From Chitinophaga sp. Cy-1792 (GTDB lineage Bacteria; Bacteroidota; Bacteroidia; Chitinophagales; Chitinophagaceae), in the NCBI RefSeq assembly GCF_011752935.1, contig NZ_VWWO01000001.1, forward strand, positions 1,984,001 through 2,048,000: DNA of 64,000 nucleotides, in the 5' to 3' direction. The position numbers and the translations under genes were made by a program. Under the pieces are notes generated by a model. It was not told where the DNA came from, searched no databases, and worked only from the letters and a program-made list of their open reading frames with translations. The first letter of the stretch is position 1. Each line of letters begins with the position of its first letter. Shown one piece after another: positions 1 through 8,437 of this stretch.

Positions 1-414
1 TGTAATGGTATATTTGAGTATAATATTCATGTGGCAGATGATATAAATGATGATGAAGTGTTGATCCCACCCATGATATTACAGCCCTACGTGGAAAATG
101 CCATCTGGCATGGATTGGTGCATAAAACGACCGAACAGGGCAAACTGGATATATTCATCAAGCTGAGTGGCCGCTCACTGGTATGTACCATTTCTGATAA
201 TGGTATCGGTAGAAAGAAAGCGATGGAAATAAAGGCCCGTAAAGGAAAAGTCCATAATTCGGTAGGGATGAAAGTTACCGAAGGACGTATAGACCTGATC
301 CGTAAAATCAATAATAAAGATGCAAGCGTGTCAGTAACTGACCTGGAAAATGAAACAGGTGAAGCGGCAGGCACCACGGTAACAATCGTTTTGCCGGCAG
401 AATTTATTTTCTGA
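1..414 (+). CDS. LytS/YehU-type sensor histidine kinase, C-terminal part (5' end outside window)
   Basis: The reading frame is open from base 1, so the gene starts upstream of the window; 137 residues are visible. They form a GHKL ATPase domain: an N-box (PPMILQPYVENAIWHGL, Asn near visible residue 33) and a G1 box (DNGIGRKKA). A PP-LQP-VENAI N-box of this sort is typical of His_kinase (PF06580) kinases of the LytS/YehU group, which phosphorylate LytTR response regulators. A LytTR regulator follows 106 bases downstream on the same strand and is the obvious partner. The sensor and dimerisation parts cannot be seen, so the stimulus is unknown. Confidence 0.9.
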   Translation, partial: CNGIFEYNIHVADDINDDEVLIPPMILQPYVENAIWHGLVHKTTEQGKLDIFIKLSGRSLVCTISDNGIGRKKAMEIKARKGKVHNSVGMKVTEGRIDLIRKINNKDASVSVTDLENETGEAAGTTVTIVLPAEFIF

Positions 415-520
415 TGTTAGCTATAGATGGCTGTTAATTGACCTGCCTATCCCTTGAATCAGCCCATTTTCTATTGAATTGTGACCGCTACTCCGGTAGC
501 TGTCAGTTAAATCTGTATAA

Positions 521-1285
521 ATGAACGAGATAAAAGCCATTATCGTTGATGATGAGCAACATTGCGTTGATGCCCTGCATACAATGCTGTTAAAAAAATG
601 CCCCGGAGTAAATGTAGTAGGTTGTGTAAATAGCGTGAAAGAGGCCAAAATACTGATCGATGAGTTGCAGCCGGACCTGGTGTTCCTGGATGTGGAAATG
701 CCACATCAAAACGGTTTTGAACTGCTTCGCCTGTTCGAGAAAATTACCTTCGACGTGATCTTTACAACGGCCTATGAACAATATGCACTGAAGGCAATCA
801 AATTCAATGCGCTCGATTACCTGCTGAAACCTTTCTCCGTACAGGAACTCCAGGAGTCCCTCGACAAATTCAGGGAAAAGCAACAGAACAGAACCAAAGA
901 AGTAAGCACCTCGCCGCTGGAAGTATTCCTGCAAAACATGAAAACTTTGCAGCAAACGCACCGCAAGATCGCATTGCCCACCATCAATGGCCTGGTGTTT
1001 ATGCCTGTGCAAAACATCGTCCGCTGCGAATCTACCGGCAACTATACCAAAATCTTCTTCACAGATAAAAAGAACCTCATGGTATCCCGCCCCCTGAAAG
1101 AATTTGAAGAGTTGCTCACCGACGTCGATTTCTTCAGGGTCCATAACTCTCACCTGATCAATCTGCAGCAAATGCAGTCATATATCCAGGGAGAAGGCGG
1201 CTTCGCTCTCATGAGCGATGGCACTCAAGTCGAAGTTTCCAGAAGAAGAAAAGCTGAGTTTCTGAAAAAAGCAATGCAGTTTTAG
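521..1285 (+). CDS. LytTR-family response regulator
   Basis: 254 residues. The receiver domain spans about residues 1-120, with acidic pocket D10-D11, phospho-acceptor D57 (in LVFLDVEMP), a conserved T in FTTAYEQYA, and K in LLKPF. A linker leads to a LytTR DNA-binding domain (about 150-250) containing RVHNSHLINL and a basic C-terminus. It is expected to bind DNA directly after phosphorylation by the kinase encoded just upstream, an arrangement common in Bacteroidota. Target genes cannot be deduced. A 12-bp hairpin at 1484-1513 lies between it and the convergent ispH gene. Confidence 0.93.
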   Translation: MNEIKAIIVDDEQHCVDALHTMLLKKCPGVNVVGCVNSVKEAKILIDELQPDLVFLDVEMPHQNGFELLRLFEKITFDVIFTTAYEQYALKAIKFNALDYLLKPFSVQELQESLDKFREKQQNRTKEVSTSPLEVFLQNMKTLQQTHRKIALPTINGLVFMPVQNIVRCESTGNYTKIFFTDKKNLMVSRPLKEFEELLTDVDFFRVHNSHLINLQQMQSYIQGEGGFALMSDGTQVEVSRRRKAEFLKKAMQF

Positions 1286-1483
1286 ACTTATCAGCCTCCT
1301 AATCAGTGAAAAACAATCTCTCCGATTTTGGACGTTTTTATACCACTTATGTCAAATTAGCTACCGGATAATAAATGTGAGTTGTAAGCCAGTATCCGAT
1401 CTGCTAGTTTTGTGTTACGATTTCAATATAACTATTATATAAAGATTTTATACTCTGCATTACCAGCGTGATTAGCCCCAAAG

Positions 1484-1513
1484 AAAAAAGACACCCAGGA
1501 TGGTGTCTTTTTT
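1484..1513. terminator. Bidirectional intrinsic terminator
   Basis: Perfect 12-bp stem (1484-1495 with 1502-1513), loop of 6, an A-run on one side and a T-run on the other. It lies between the convergent response-regulator and ispH genes and can serve both. The rest of 1286-1556 shows no gene. Confidence 0.85.
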
Positions 1514-1556
1514 GTTTATAGTAATGTTAGTAAGATGTATACAGATTATTTATATT

Positions 1557-2774
1557 TTATATAGATAATTCATCTGCCTTATATTCCATCCCATAGAAAG
1601 ATAATAACCTGCGGATAACTCCTTCTACCAGTGCATCCGGACATGAAGCGCCACTTGTCAGCAAAATGGTAACGGTTTCCTGCTCAGGAAGGAAGCTGAA
1701 AGAATGCAACTCCTGCTTGTGATGGAAGTCGTAATGCTTAATGGAAGACCTGGACTCCATCTTTCCCGGTTCTGATATAAAGAAGGTAGGCAGCTTTTCT
1801 TCGCAAAGCTCTACCAGGTGTGAGGTATTGGAACTATTGTATCCGCCCACTACCACTGCCAGATCGGCTGCTTCTTCAAGCATACCGGTAACGGCGCTCT
1901 GGTTGTCGTTGGTGGCATAGCAAAGCGTATCGCGGGTATCAGCAAACCTTTCGCCGGTATTGGCTTCTGTAAGCTCGTACTTTTCAATCATCACCTGTTT
2001 GATATAATCGGCAATGGCCTGCGTTTCGGTAGCCAGCATGGTAGTCTGGTTCACCACACCCACGCGCTGAAGATCTTTCGTTACATCAAACCCCGTTGAA
2101 TACTGCCCCTTGAATGCCGCCGCAAAAGCTTCTGCCGGTTGCTGGCCGGTAATAAATTCCGCCAGTAAACGCGCTTCTGCCATATCCTTCACCACCACTG
2201 TTGCAGTGGCAGCCTGGCTATGACTGAAAGTTGCCCGCGTCTCTTCATGCTTAGGCTTTCCGTGAACGATAACAGTATAATTCTTCTGGCCTATCTGCTC
2301 AGCCTTATTCCATACCCGCTCCACAAAAGGGCAGGTGGTATTATATTTCAAGGGTTCTATACCCAGACTCTCCAAATGTTTTTCAATCTCCAGTGTGGTA
2401 CCAAATGCCGGTACGATCACGATATCATCGTTTTTCAGCTCCTCCCACGGAACGAGCTGCTTACCGCTGGTATCCATCAGGAATTGCACGCCCTTGTCCA
2501 GCAGGTCATTATTGACATGCGGGTTATGGATCATTTCACTCAGCAGGAAAATACGTTTGCCAGGGTTATCCTCCACGGTTCTGAAAGCGATCTCGATGGC
2601 GTTCTCCACGCCATAGCAGAAGCCAAAGTGGCGGGCCAGTTTGATTTTCAGCGGACCAAAATCCAATAGGGTAGGCGTGAAATCCTTCTTCATGCGGTCT
2701 TCCTGCTTACGCTTGTTCTTAATGGCGCTGATCAGTGGACTGCGATATATAACCGGAACATTAAATGTTTTCAT
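1557..2774 (-). CDS. ispH: 4-hydroxy-3-methylbut-2-enyl diphosphate reductase (IspH/LytB)
   Basis: Last enzyme of the MEP isoprenoid pathway; it reduces HMBPP to IPP and DMAPP with a [4Fe-4S] cluster. The three cluster cysteines are visible in GFCYGVENA, TTCPFVERVW and DTLCYATNDNQ, along with HNPHVN and the C-terminal TSGASCPDALVEGVI. At 405 residues it is longer than the E. coli enzyme (316), with an N-terminal extension of about 30 residues and insertions in the middle. An internal Met whose codon ends at 2693 (MKKDFTP) is an alternative start, but a -7 promoter element at 2800-2807 fits the longer form. It is transcribed alone. Confidence 0.95.
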   Translation of the reverse strand: MKTFNVPVIYRSPLISAIKNKRKQEDRMKKDFTPTLLDFGPLKIKLARHFGFCYGVENAIEIAFRTVEDNPGKRIFLLSEMIHNPHVNNDLLDKGVQFLMDTSGKQLVPWEELKNDDIVIVPAFGTTLEIEKHLESLGIEPLKYNTTCPFVERVWNKAEQIGQKNYTVIVHGKPKHEETRATFSHSQAATATVVVKDMAEARLLAEFITGQQPAEAFAAAFKGQYSTGFDVTKDLQRVGVVNQTTMLATETQAIADYIKQVMIEKYELTEANTGERFADTRDTLCYATNDNQSAVTGMLEEAADLAVVVGGYNSSNTSHLVELCEEKLPTFFISEPGKMESRSSIKHYDFHHKQELHSFSFLPEQETVTILLTSGASCPDALVEGVIRRLLSFYGMEYKADELSI

Positions 2775-2799
2775 ATACTAATAAAACCGATGAATGGCA

Positions 2800-2807
2800 C
2801 AAAGGTA
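2800..2807 (-). promoter_or_regulatory. Bacteroidota -7 element of ispH
   Basis: On the minus strand the sequence reads TACCTTTG, matching TAnnTTTG. It lies about 25 bases upstream of the ispH start. No good -33 TTG is at the expected distance. Confidence 0.6.
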
Positions 2808-2880
2808 AGCAAATAAGGGTGTAAGCCTCTGGCAAAGTTAATAACAGGAGGTAGCCTGCTGCACGCAGCGTAAAACAAAA

Positions 2881-2911
2881 CACCTGATCTCTACAGCGTA
2901 AAGATCAGGTG
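2881..2911 (-). terminator. Terminator of the rhomboid gene
   Basis: Stem CACCTGATCT/AGATCAGGTG (2881-2890 with 2902-2911). On the minus strand it is followed by TTTTGTTTT, so it ends transcription of the leftward rhomboid gene before the ispH promoter. Confidence 0.8.
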
Positions 2912-2955
2912 CGAACCAGCTACTGGTAATAAATTCAGGGTATATATCAGGATGA

Positions 2956-3831
2956 TTAATTCTCTTTACTTACCTTCTCCAGCCATGCTTTCTCCTCCGC
3001 ACTCAGGCTCTGGTAGCCTTTCTCGTTGATTTTATCCAGCAATTGGTCCAGGCGCGACTGGGTATTTTCATCTGCTTTTTTCACAATTTTCAGGGGAGAT
3101 TTTTTGGGTTTGAATTTTTTAACCACCGGTTTGGCTGCCCTGCGTTCGCGGGTGTTAAACAGCCAGATGAGGGGCTGTGCCAGGTCGGTGCCGTTTTGCA
3201 GCAGTTTAATATAGGCAAACCCGAAGGATGCACCGCCCAGGTGGGCAATGACACCGCCAAAATTACCGTCAAACATAGTAATGATGCCTATTATTACCAG
3301 TGCCATTGCCAGCCATTTAAGCCGTATGGAACCAATAAACATCAGCCCGATTTCATAGTCAGGTACCTGTGTGGCGGCTGCCACCAGGATACACATCACG
3401 GAGGCAGATGCGCCGAGCATCAGGCCATCTGAATGCTGAAAAAGAATATAATAACTCAGCAGATATGCCAGTCCGCCGGCAATACCGCCCATTAAGTATA
3501 CCGGTAAAACGCGCTGGTTGCCGAGCATCTCCCGGAAAATATTGCCGAACCAGAAGAGGTTCAGCATATTAAACAGAATATGCAACACGCCTACATGCGA
3601 AAACATATAGGTAAACAATCCCCAGGGCTTGGTGATGAAAACAGTGATCGATGAGTGCAGGGCAAACTGGTCGTAAGTCCACGCAAAAATTCCGCTATGC
3701 GTAATTGTATCTATCAGCCGCACGATATTGAATGCGAGGAAGATAACAATGTTCCAGAAAAGCAGATGGTTAACTGTATTTCCTTGTCTAAGCCAATACC
3801 TAATATCCTGTTGAAAAGAGGTCCCGTTCAT
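2956..3831 (-). CDS. Rhomboid-family intramembrane serine protease
   Basis: 291 residues with about six membrane helices. Rhomboid signatures are the HILFNM element (H84, N88), the catalytic serine S142 in GASAS, and the partner histidine H197 in IAHLGGASFGF. The usual GxSG appears here as GASA, a form seen in many Bacteroidota rhomboids. After the membrane core comes a basic linker and a short helical tail (about 245-291, ending in LSAEEKAWLEKVSKEN) that resembles the small C-terminal domain common in these proteins (DUF6576-like, from memory). It cleaves membrane proteins within the bilayer; substrates are unknown. Monocistronic. Confidence 0.9.
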   Translation of the reverse strand: MNGTSFQQDIRYWLRQGNTVNHLLFWNIVIFLAFNIVRLIDTITHSGIFAWTYDQFALHSSITVFITKPWGLFTYMFSHVGVLHILFNMLNLFWFGNIFREMLGNQRVLPVYLMGGIAGGLAYLLSYYILFQHSDGLMLGASASVMCILVAAATQVPDYEIGLMFIGSIRLKWLAMALVIIGIITMFDGNFGGVIAHLGGASFGFAYIKLLQNGTDLAQPLIWLFNTRERRAAKPVVKKFKPKKSPLKIVKKADENTQSRLDQLLDKINEKGYQSLSAEEKAWLEKVSKEN

Positions 3832-4367
3832 ATGTACAAATTAATATAAAATCCGGGAATTTGATTGCAGCTCGTTTAAAAAATACTGCCGGAAAATTGT
3901 TAAAAATACCGGCAGTCTGTTATCATCATATTAACAATATATATCTCTGATGGTTCTGCAAAAAGCAGGCTATTTTTAAGAAAAGCCAGCTTTTTCGTAT
4001 AGGGATGATAGGGTGATTTATAATCGTTGAAATCTTAGTATTCTTTTTTTCTGGCAGATAATTACAAAGGCAGGTGCTTCCCTGCCTGCGTGGAACCATC
4101 GCGGCAGGAAGTTTGTTTTAACTATAGACCGTCTATTCTCTGAAGGAGCTGATATTAGTCACCGGATTGTAAGTCAGATATAATAATATATATACATGCA
4201 ACGATAGGCTGAAACGATGCACTGCTATTGGATTGCAGGGGCTTGAATATCGCTGTGGTATGGGCTGGCAGCCTGGATGACAGGAGGTATATAGTTAATA
4301 TAAAGCGAAAGTATACAGCAACAAGTGGAAAAAGGGAAAAAAGCAGGGTAGAACGGGTAATTTTCCG
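3832..4367. other. Gene-free stretch between rhomboid gene and rpsA promoter
   Basis: About 540 bases without a convincing gene. A hairpin ACTGCCGG/CCGGCAGT (3885-3892 with 3909-3916) lies just upstream of the rhomboid gene. A second, GGCAGG/CCTGCC (4069-4074 with 4081-4086), can alternatively pair with GCAGG at 4113-4117. An unrecognised small RNA is possible, but neither a clear promoter plus terminator nor a known RNA family could be identified. Confidence 0.4.
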
Positions 4368-4375
4368 TATTTTTG
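4368..4375 (+). promoter_or_regulatory. -7 element of rpsA
   Basis: TATTTTTG matches TAnnTTTG. Transcription would start near 4382, about 47 bases before the ATG at 4429. It therefore rules out an upstream in-frame start at 4228. Confidence 0.65.
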
Positions 4376-4428
4376 CACTCCCAATTAAAAAGGGGGTCCG
4401 GGTATTCCGGATCAAAACAAAAATTTTT

Positions 4429-6312
4429 ATGAGCGAAAACAACATTCCTAACGAACAAAACGCTGAACAACAGGCTACTCCGGTAGAAACAGCGGTAAAA
4501 AATGCTCCTGTTGCTACTGCTCACGACGATTTCGATTGGAGCGTAGACAAACGTAACGTTTCTTCTTACAGCAAAGAAGAAAAAGCAAAGTATGATGCTA
4601 CTTACGATGGTACCTTCAAAGTATTTGAAGAAAACAGTCTGCTGACTGGTACTGTAGTAGGTCTGACTAACACAGATGTAGTTATCAACATCGGTTTCAA
4701 ATCCGATGGTTTGATCTCTCTGAACGAATTCCGTGACTTACCAGGTCTGAAAATCGGTGACGATGTTGAAGTACTGGTAGTTGAGAAAGAAGACCGCGAT
4801 GGTAACCTGCACCTGAGCCGTAAACAAGCTCGCCAGAAACGTGCATGGGAAAAAATCGTGGAAGTTTACAAAACAGGCGAAGTGGTTACCGGTACTGTTA
4901 CCAGCAAAACCAAAGGCGGCTTGATCGTAGACGTTTACGGTATGGAAACATTCCTGCCAGGTTCTCAGATCGATGTGAAACCAGTAACTGATTACGATCA
5001 GTTCGTTGGTAAAACTATGGAGTTCAAAGTGGTTAAGGTTAACGAAACCATCCGTAACGCCGTTGTTTCTCACAAAGCGCTTATCGAAAGCGATATCGAA
5101 CAACAAAGAGTGGATATCATCAGCAAACTGGAGAAAGGCCAGGTGCTGGAAGGTACCATCAAAAATATCACCGATTTTGGTGCGTTCATCGACCTGGGTG
5201 GTCTGGACGGTCTGCTGTATATCACCGATATCAGCTGGGGTCGTATCTCTCACCCATCCGAAGTTCTCCAGATGGATCAGAAAATCAACGTTGTTGTGCT
5301 TGACTTCGATGACGAAAAACGTCGCATAAGCCTGGGCTACAAACAACTGACTCCTCATCCATGGGATACTTTACCAGCTACTATCACCGAAGGTGCTAAA
5401 GTAAAAGGTAAAGTAGTAAACATCGAAGATTACGGTGCATTCCTGGAAATCATGCCAGGTGTTGAAGGTCTGGTTCACGTATCTGAAATCTCATGGGCTT
5501 CTACCCCAATCAACGCTAAAGAATTCTTCAAATTAGGCGAAGAATACGAAGCAGTTGTGGTAACCCTGAGCAAAGAAGAGCGTAAAATGTCTCTGTCTAT
5601 CAAACAACTGACAGAAGATCCTTGGGCTACTATCGAAACTAAATTCCCAGTTGAAAGCCGTCACAAAGGTATCGTGAAAAACATCACTCCTTATGGCGTA
5701 TTCGTTGAACTGGAAACAGGTATCGGTGGTATGATCCACATCTCTGACCTGTCTTGGATCAAACGTTTCAACCACCCATCTGAATACACTAAAGTTGGTA
5801 ACGAAATCGACGTAGTTATTCTGGGTATTGATAAAGAAAACCGCAAGCTGAGCCTCGGTCACAAACAGATCGAAGAAGATCCTTGGAACACTTTCGAAAC
5901 TATCTTCCCGATCAACTCCGTACACGAAGGTACAGTTGTGAAGAAAGATGAGAAAGGTGCTACCGTTCAGCTGCAGTACGGCCTGGAAGCTTACGCTCCA
6001 GCTCGTCACCTGAGAACTGAAGATGATAAACCAATCAACGTTGAAGACGTGAAAGAATTCATGATCATCGAATTCGATCGCTCTGAAAAACGCATCCTGG
6101 TTTCTCATACCCGCGTTTGGGAAAAAGCTCAGGCTGAAGAGAAACAAGCTGTCGTTAAAGAAAAACGTGAAGAAGCTGACAAAACTCGTAAAGCTGTGAA
6201 AAACATCCAGGGTAAAGTAGAAAAAGCTACTTTAGGTGATCTGGGTGCACTCGCTGAACTGCGCGAAAAACTGAAACAGTCTGAAGGTGGTGAAGAGAAA
6301 TCTGCACAATAA
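4429..6312 (+). CDS. rpsA: 30S ribosomal protein S1
   Basis: 627 residues with six S1 RNA-binding repeats. Their cores are visible as GTVVGLTNTDVVINIGF, GTVTSKTKGGLIVDVYG, GTIKNITDFGAFIDLGG, GKVVNIEDYGAFLEI, GIVKNITPYGVFVEL and GTVVKKDEKGATVQL. An acidic N-terminal region (1-60) precedes them and a lysine-rich tail follows. Six repeats match the full-length S1 of Gram-negative bacteria, which recruits mRNA to the 30S subunit. The start at 4429 (MSENNIPNEQ) is chosen because the open frame upstream contains the promoter. Coding is biased to a small codon set (GAA, AAA, CTG, GGT), as expected of a highly expressed gene. It ends in a strong hairpin at 6337-6372. Confidence 0.96.
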   Translation: MSENNIPNEQNAEQQATPVETAVKNAPVATAHDDFDWSVDKRNVSSYSKEEKAKYDATYDGTFKVFEENSLLTGTVVGLTNTDVVINIGFKSDGLISLNEFRDLPGLKIGDDVEVLVVEKEDRDGNLHLSRKQARQKRAWEKIVEVYKTGEVVTGTVTSKTKGGLIVDVYGMETFLPGSQIDVKPVTDYDQFVGKTMEFKVVKVNETIRNAVVSHKALIESDIEQQRVDIISKLEKGQVLEGTIKNITDFGAFIDLGGLDGLLYITDISWGRISHPSEVLQMDQKINVVVLDFDDEKRRISLGYKQLTPHPWDTLPATITEGAKVKGKVVNIEDYGAFLEIMPGVEGLVHVSEISWASTPINAKEFFKLGEEYEAVVVTLSKEERKMSLSIKQLTEDPWATIETKFPVESRHKGIVKNITPYGVFVELETGIGGMIHISDLSWIKRFNHPSEYTKVGNEIDVVILGIDKENRKLSLGHKQIEEDPWNTFETIFPINSVHEGTVVKKDEKGATVQLQYGLEAYAPARHLRTEDDKPINVEDVKEFMIIEFDRSEKRILVSHTRVWEKAQAEEKQAVVKEKREEADKTRKAVKNIQGKVEKATLGDLGALAELREKLKQSEGGEEKSAQ

Positions 6313-6336
6313 TAAGATCGTTTCTTAGCATAATTG

Positions 6337-6372
6337 AAAAAGCCCGTCTCTACTTGTAGAGACGGGCTTTTT
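6337..6372. terminator. rpsA terminator (GTCTCTAC/GTAGAGAC family)
   Basis: 17-bp perfect stem (6337-6353 with 6356-6372) flanked by A- and T-runs. It shares the GTCTCTAC/GTAGAGAC core with the hairpins at 28992, 34195 and 57316. Confidence 0.9.
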
Positions 6373-6399
6373 CGTTTGCTTGTTATTTTCGGGTTGAGC

Positions 6400-6416
6400 G
6401 CCCGGCATAGCCGGGC
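6400..6416 (-). terminator. Small GC-rich hairpin after the cyclase gene
   Basis: GCCCGG/CCGGGC (6400-6405 with 6411-6416), just beyond the stop codon of the leftward cyclase gene. It has no clear T-run, so this is a weak call. Confidence 0.4.
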
Positions 6417-6430
6417 TTTCGGGTAAAAAT

Positions 6431-7195
6431 CTACTCAAATATCGCCACTACTCTCGCCGGCGCGGCACTCGCTCCTTTGATCTTCAACGGAAACACACTC
6501 ACCTTAAAGCCGGAAGGCGGTAAGGCGCCGAGGTTTACCAGCTGCTCCATGTGGCAGTATTCCTTCTGCTGTCCCACGAGGTGTGCCTGCCAGAAATAGT
6601 CCTTTTTCCCCTGTTTTCTGGCATTTTCGGCCATATATTTCAATGGCAAATCAAACCCCCACTGGTCAATGCCCATCACTTTCACGCCCTGATCTATCAG
6701 CCAGTGGGTTGCTTCGGCACTCATGCCGGTACCACGCATCGGGTATTCTTTAGTACCAATATACTGATCCCTGCCGGTACGAATAAGCACAATAGTGCCC
6801 GGTTTAATTACTACGCCTGTTTTCGCAATATCTGCCTGAATATCCGCTACGGTAATCTCTTCAAGGTCTTGCTTATGGGTCATATCCAGCACCACGCCAT
6901 CACCATAACACCATTCCAGCGGAATTTCATCTATGGTTTTGGCGGGTTCGCCATTTACGGTAGGGGAGTAATGCCAGGGCGCATCTATATGTGTGGCTGC
7001 GTGTACGCCCATGCCCATAATTTTATCATCTGCCCAGCCCTCAAATCCTTGCGGGAAGAGCTTAGCCGGTAGTCCAATAAAGAAACGGATCAGTCCTTTG
7101 CTTTTGCGGTGCGACTTATGCTTGATTTTGATACGCATAAACCAGGGGTCTTGCTTGTTATAAGCAATCGTTTTGGAGAGGTCTACAATTTTCAT
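6431..7195 (-). CDS. Cyclase family protein (kynurenine formamidase-like metal hydrolase)
   Basis: About 254 residues. The cyclase-family metal-binding motif HAATHIDAPWH is present near residue 80, with a downstream D-W and H set (MGIDQWGFDLP). Members of this family include bacterial kynurenine formamidase (KynB) and isatin hydrolase, which are metal-dependent amidases or lactonases, but no neighbouring tryptophan-catabolism genes are seen and the substrate cannot be named. The start at 7195 (MKIVDLS) matches the family; an alternative ATG lies nine bases upstream (7204). The next gene upstream, a HAD phosphatase, points the same way, but a terminator separates the two. Confidence 0.8.
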   Translation of the reverse strand: MKIVDLSKTIAYNKQDPWFMRIKIKHKSHRKSKGLIRFFIGLPAKLFPQGFEGWADDKIMGMGVHAATHIDAPWHYSPTVNGEPAKTIDEIPLEWCYGDGVVLDMTHKQDLEEITVADIQADIAKTGVVIKPGTIVLIRTGRDQYIGTKEYPMRGTGMSAEATHWLIDQGVKVMGIDQWGFDLPLKYMAENARKQGKKDYFWQAHLVGQQKEYCHMEQLVNLGALPPSGFKVSVFPLKIKGASAAPARVVAIFE

Positions 7196-7245
7196 AAGAG
7201 TCATTTTTGTCTGGGGAGTTGTGGCCGCGCCATTGGTGAGGCCAC

Positions 7246-7286
7246 AACCAAAAAGCGCAATGCCGGGGGCACTGCGCTTTTTGGTT
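7246..7286 (-). terminator. Terminator of the HAD phosphatase gene
   Basis: Perfect 14-bp stem (7246-7259 with 7273-7286) directly abutting the HAD stop codon, with TTTTTGG on the minus strand. A second hairpin, GTTGTGGCC/GGCCACAAC (7218-7226 with 7240-7248), overlaps its foot and may compete with it. Confidence 0.8.
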
Positions 7287-7952
7287 TTATTTTAATGCCT
7301 GAATGGCTAATAAACTGGCATCATTAAATTCCAGCAGGGAATTCAATTTCAAATTCGCCAGCGCATAACGCGGGTCCTGGCGGTTGTGTGCTTCCGGTAC
7401 TACTACAGTTGTCATACGGGCAGCTTTGGCTGCCGTCATGCCGGTAATACTGTCTTCAAAGGCGATACATTCCAGTGGCATACTGCCCAGCGCTTTTGCA
7501 CAGGCCAGGTATACTGCCGGATGCGGTTTGCCATAGTCTTCAAACTCTGCAGATGCTACTGCCTGGAAATAGGGACTGATACCCAGATTGTCTACTACGG
7601 CATCAATCAGTCTTTTAGGTGAAGAAGAGGCCAGCCCTATTTTGAATTGTCTTTCTTTAAAGAAATCAAGGATATAATGTAATCCTTCCATAGACCTGCC
7701 TTCCGCGATAATCATCCGTATAACGGTAGATATGATCTCATCTGTCACCTGCTCTTCACTTTTTGCTGTCCATTGAAAATGGTGATGCCAGTAGCTGACT
7801 ACTTCTTTGGTGCGCAGGCCGGTGGTTTTATGCCAGAGGTCCGGTGTGAGCGTTACGCCTACTGTGTTGAATACTTCCTGCATGGCCAGCCCCCAGAGTG
7901 GTTCTGAGTCTACCAGCAGCCCATCCATATCAAATATTACCGTGTTGATCAT
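7287..7952 (-). CDS. HAD-superfamily sugar phosphatase (subfamily IA)
   Basis: 221 residues. HAD motif I is FDMDGLLVDSEP with catalytic D8 and D10; motif II lies in LASSSPKRL; motif IV is AFEDSITGM. The cap region after D10 is helical, as in subfamily IA. The sequence resembles the YniC/HxpB (2-deoxyglucose-6-phosphatase) branch, so hexose or hexitol phosphate is the likely substrate, but specificity cannot be read. The start at 7952 is chosen because the -7 promoter element at 7971-7978 lies inside the longer open frame, excluding the ATG at 7988. Confidence 0.88.
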   Translation of the reverse strand: MINTVIFDMDGLLVDSEPLWGLAMQEVFNTVGVTLTPDLWHKTTGLRTKEVVSYWHHHFQWTAKSEEQVTDEIISTVIRMIIAEGRSMEGLHYILDFFKERQFKIGLASSSPKRLIDAVVDNLGISPYFQAVASAEFEDYGKPHPAVYLACAKALGSMPLECIAFEDSITGMTAAKAARMTTVVVPEAHNRQDPRYALANLKLNSLLEFNDASLLAIQALK

Positions 7953-7970
7953 AATGCCTGTTTTGCGCCG

Positions 7971-7978
7971 CAAAGTTA
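7971..7978 (-). promoter_or_regulatory. -7 element of the HAD phosphatase gene
   Basis: Minus strand TAACTTTG, 19 bases upstream of the chosen start. It decides the start codon. Confidence 0.65.
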
Positions 7979-8236
7979 TTAAATTCAAACTTATCCGCTG
8001 GATATACCACCATCATCATAATGTTAACCCATAACAATAAGTTATCAGCCATAATATTAAATTATAGGCTTTCCATCCTTTCCGCAGGAGAATTAAAGCG
8101 TTAATAAGATGGGAATGGCGGCCGGTAAAGGGTTTGAAGCATACACACGATGCCCATGCCAGAAAAAATCCCGCAGTCAGCCCTTTTTGCCATTGAATTT
8201 TATCTAACCAAGGGCCTGTTTTTTTATGAAAAAAAG
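7979..8236. other. Gene-free stretch between the HAD gene and the cys-operon promoter
   Basis: No gene, repeat or RNA is recognised in these bases. Confidence 0.5.
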
Positions 8237-8268
8237 TTTTGGAATCATGCCCCGGACTTATATCTTTG
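8237..8268 (+). promoter_or_regulatory. Promoter of the sulfite-reductase/siroheme operon
   Basis: TTTTG (8237-8241), 19 bases, TATCTTTG (8261-8268): an excellent match to the Bacteroidota housekeeping promoter. Transcription should start near 8275, giving a leader of about 225 bases before the first structural gene. Confidence 0.8.
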
Positions 8269-8313
8269 TATTACTCTACTAAAATTATAGGGAATATGGG
8301 TAAAGGACAAAAG

Positions 8314-8370
8314 ATGAGTTTTATCGTGTGTTGTTGTATGTCAATAACCCAGGAGGCGTGTGTATTATGA
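8314..8370 (+). CDS. Putative cysteine leader peptide (attenuator)
   Basis: Peptide MSFIVCCCMSITQEACVL, 18 residues, four of them Cys, three consecutive (TGT TGT TGT, 8329-8337). The ATG is preceded by AAAGGA at 8302-8307 with six bases of spacing, a much better ribosome site than most in this window. An in-frame ATG at 8296 would add six residues. The ORF lies between a strong promoter and an intrinsic terminator, in front of sulfite reductase and siroheme genes. By analogy with amino-acid leader peptides, slow translation of the Cys codons when Cys-tRNA is scarce would decide between terminator and antiterminator. The function is inferred, not shown. Confidence 0.65.
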   Translation: MSFIVCCCMSITQEACVL

Positions 8371-8413
8371 TATAGCCTGATTATCAATCTGATTATACAT
8401 AAAAAGAGCCTCC
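8352..8413 (+). promoter_or_regulatory. Predicted antiterminator hairpin of the cys leader
   Basis: GGAGGC (8352-8357) pairs with GCCTCC (8408-8413). This is extended by 8359-8365 with 8395-8401 (seven pairs, one G-U) and by TGATA/TATCA (8368-8372 with 8382-8386). The outer helix uses the 5' arm of the terminator, so the two structures exclude each other. A ribosome paused on the Cys codons would leave 8352 onward free, while one at the stop codon would cover it. Confidence 0.6.
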
Positions 8414-8437
8414 GGAGAATCTTACCGGGGGCTTTTT
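8403..8437 (+). terminator. Attenuator terminator in the cys-operon leader
   Basis: 13-bp stem (8403-8415 with 8425-8437, two G-U pairs), 9-base loop, T5 at the 3' arm. It sits 62 bases before the sulfite reductase start, inside the transcript, where a constitutive terminator would silence the operon. This argues for conditional termination. Confidence 0.8.

Noticed and set aside
4069..4117. Possible 6S RNA or other known small RNA upstream of rpsA
   Set aside because: Alternating GGCAGG/CCTGCC pairing is present, but the long central-bubble hairpin of 6S RNA, tmRNA features and RNase P motifs could not be found.
4228..4428. 67-codon N-terminal extension of ribosomal protein S1
   Set aside because: The extension spans the predicted promoter and has no S1 similarity; the conserved protein starts at 4429.
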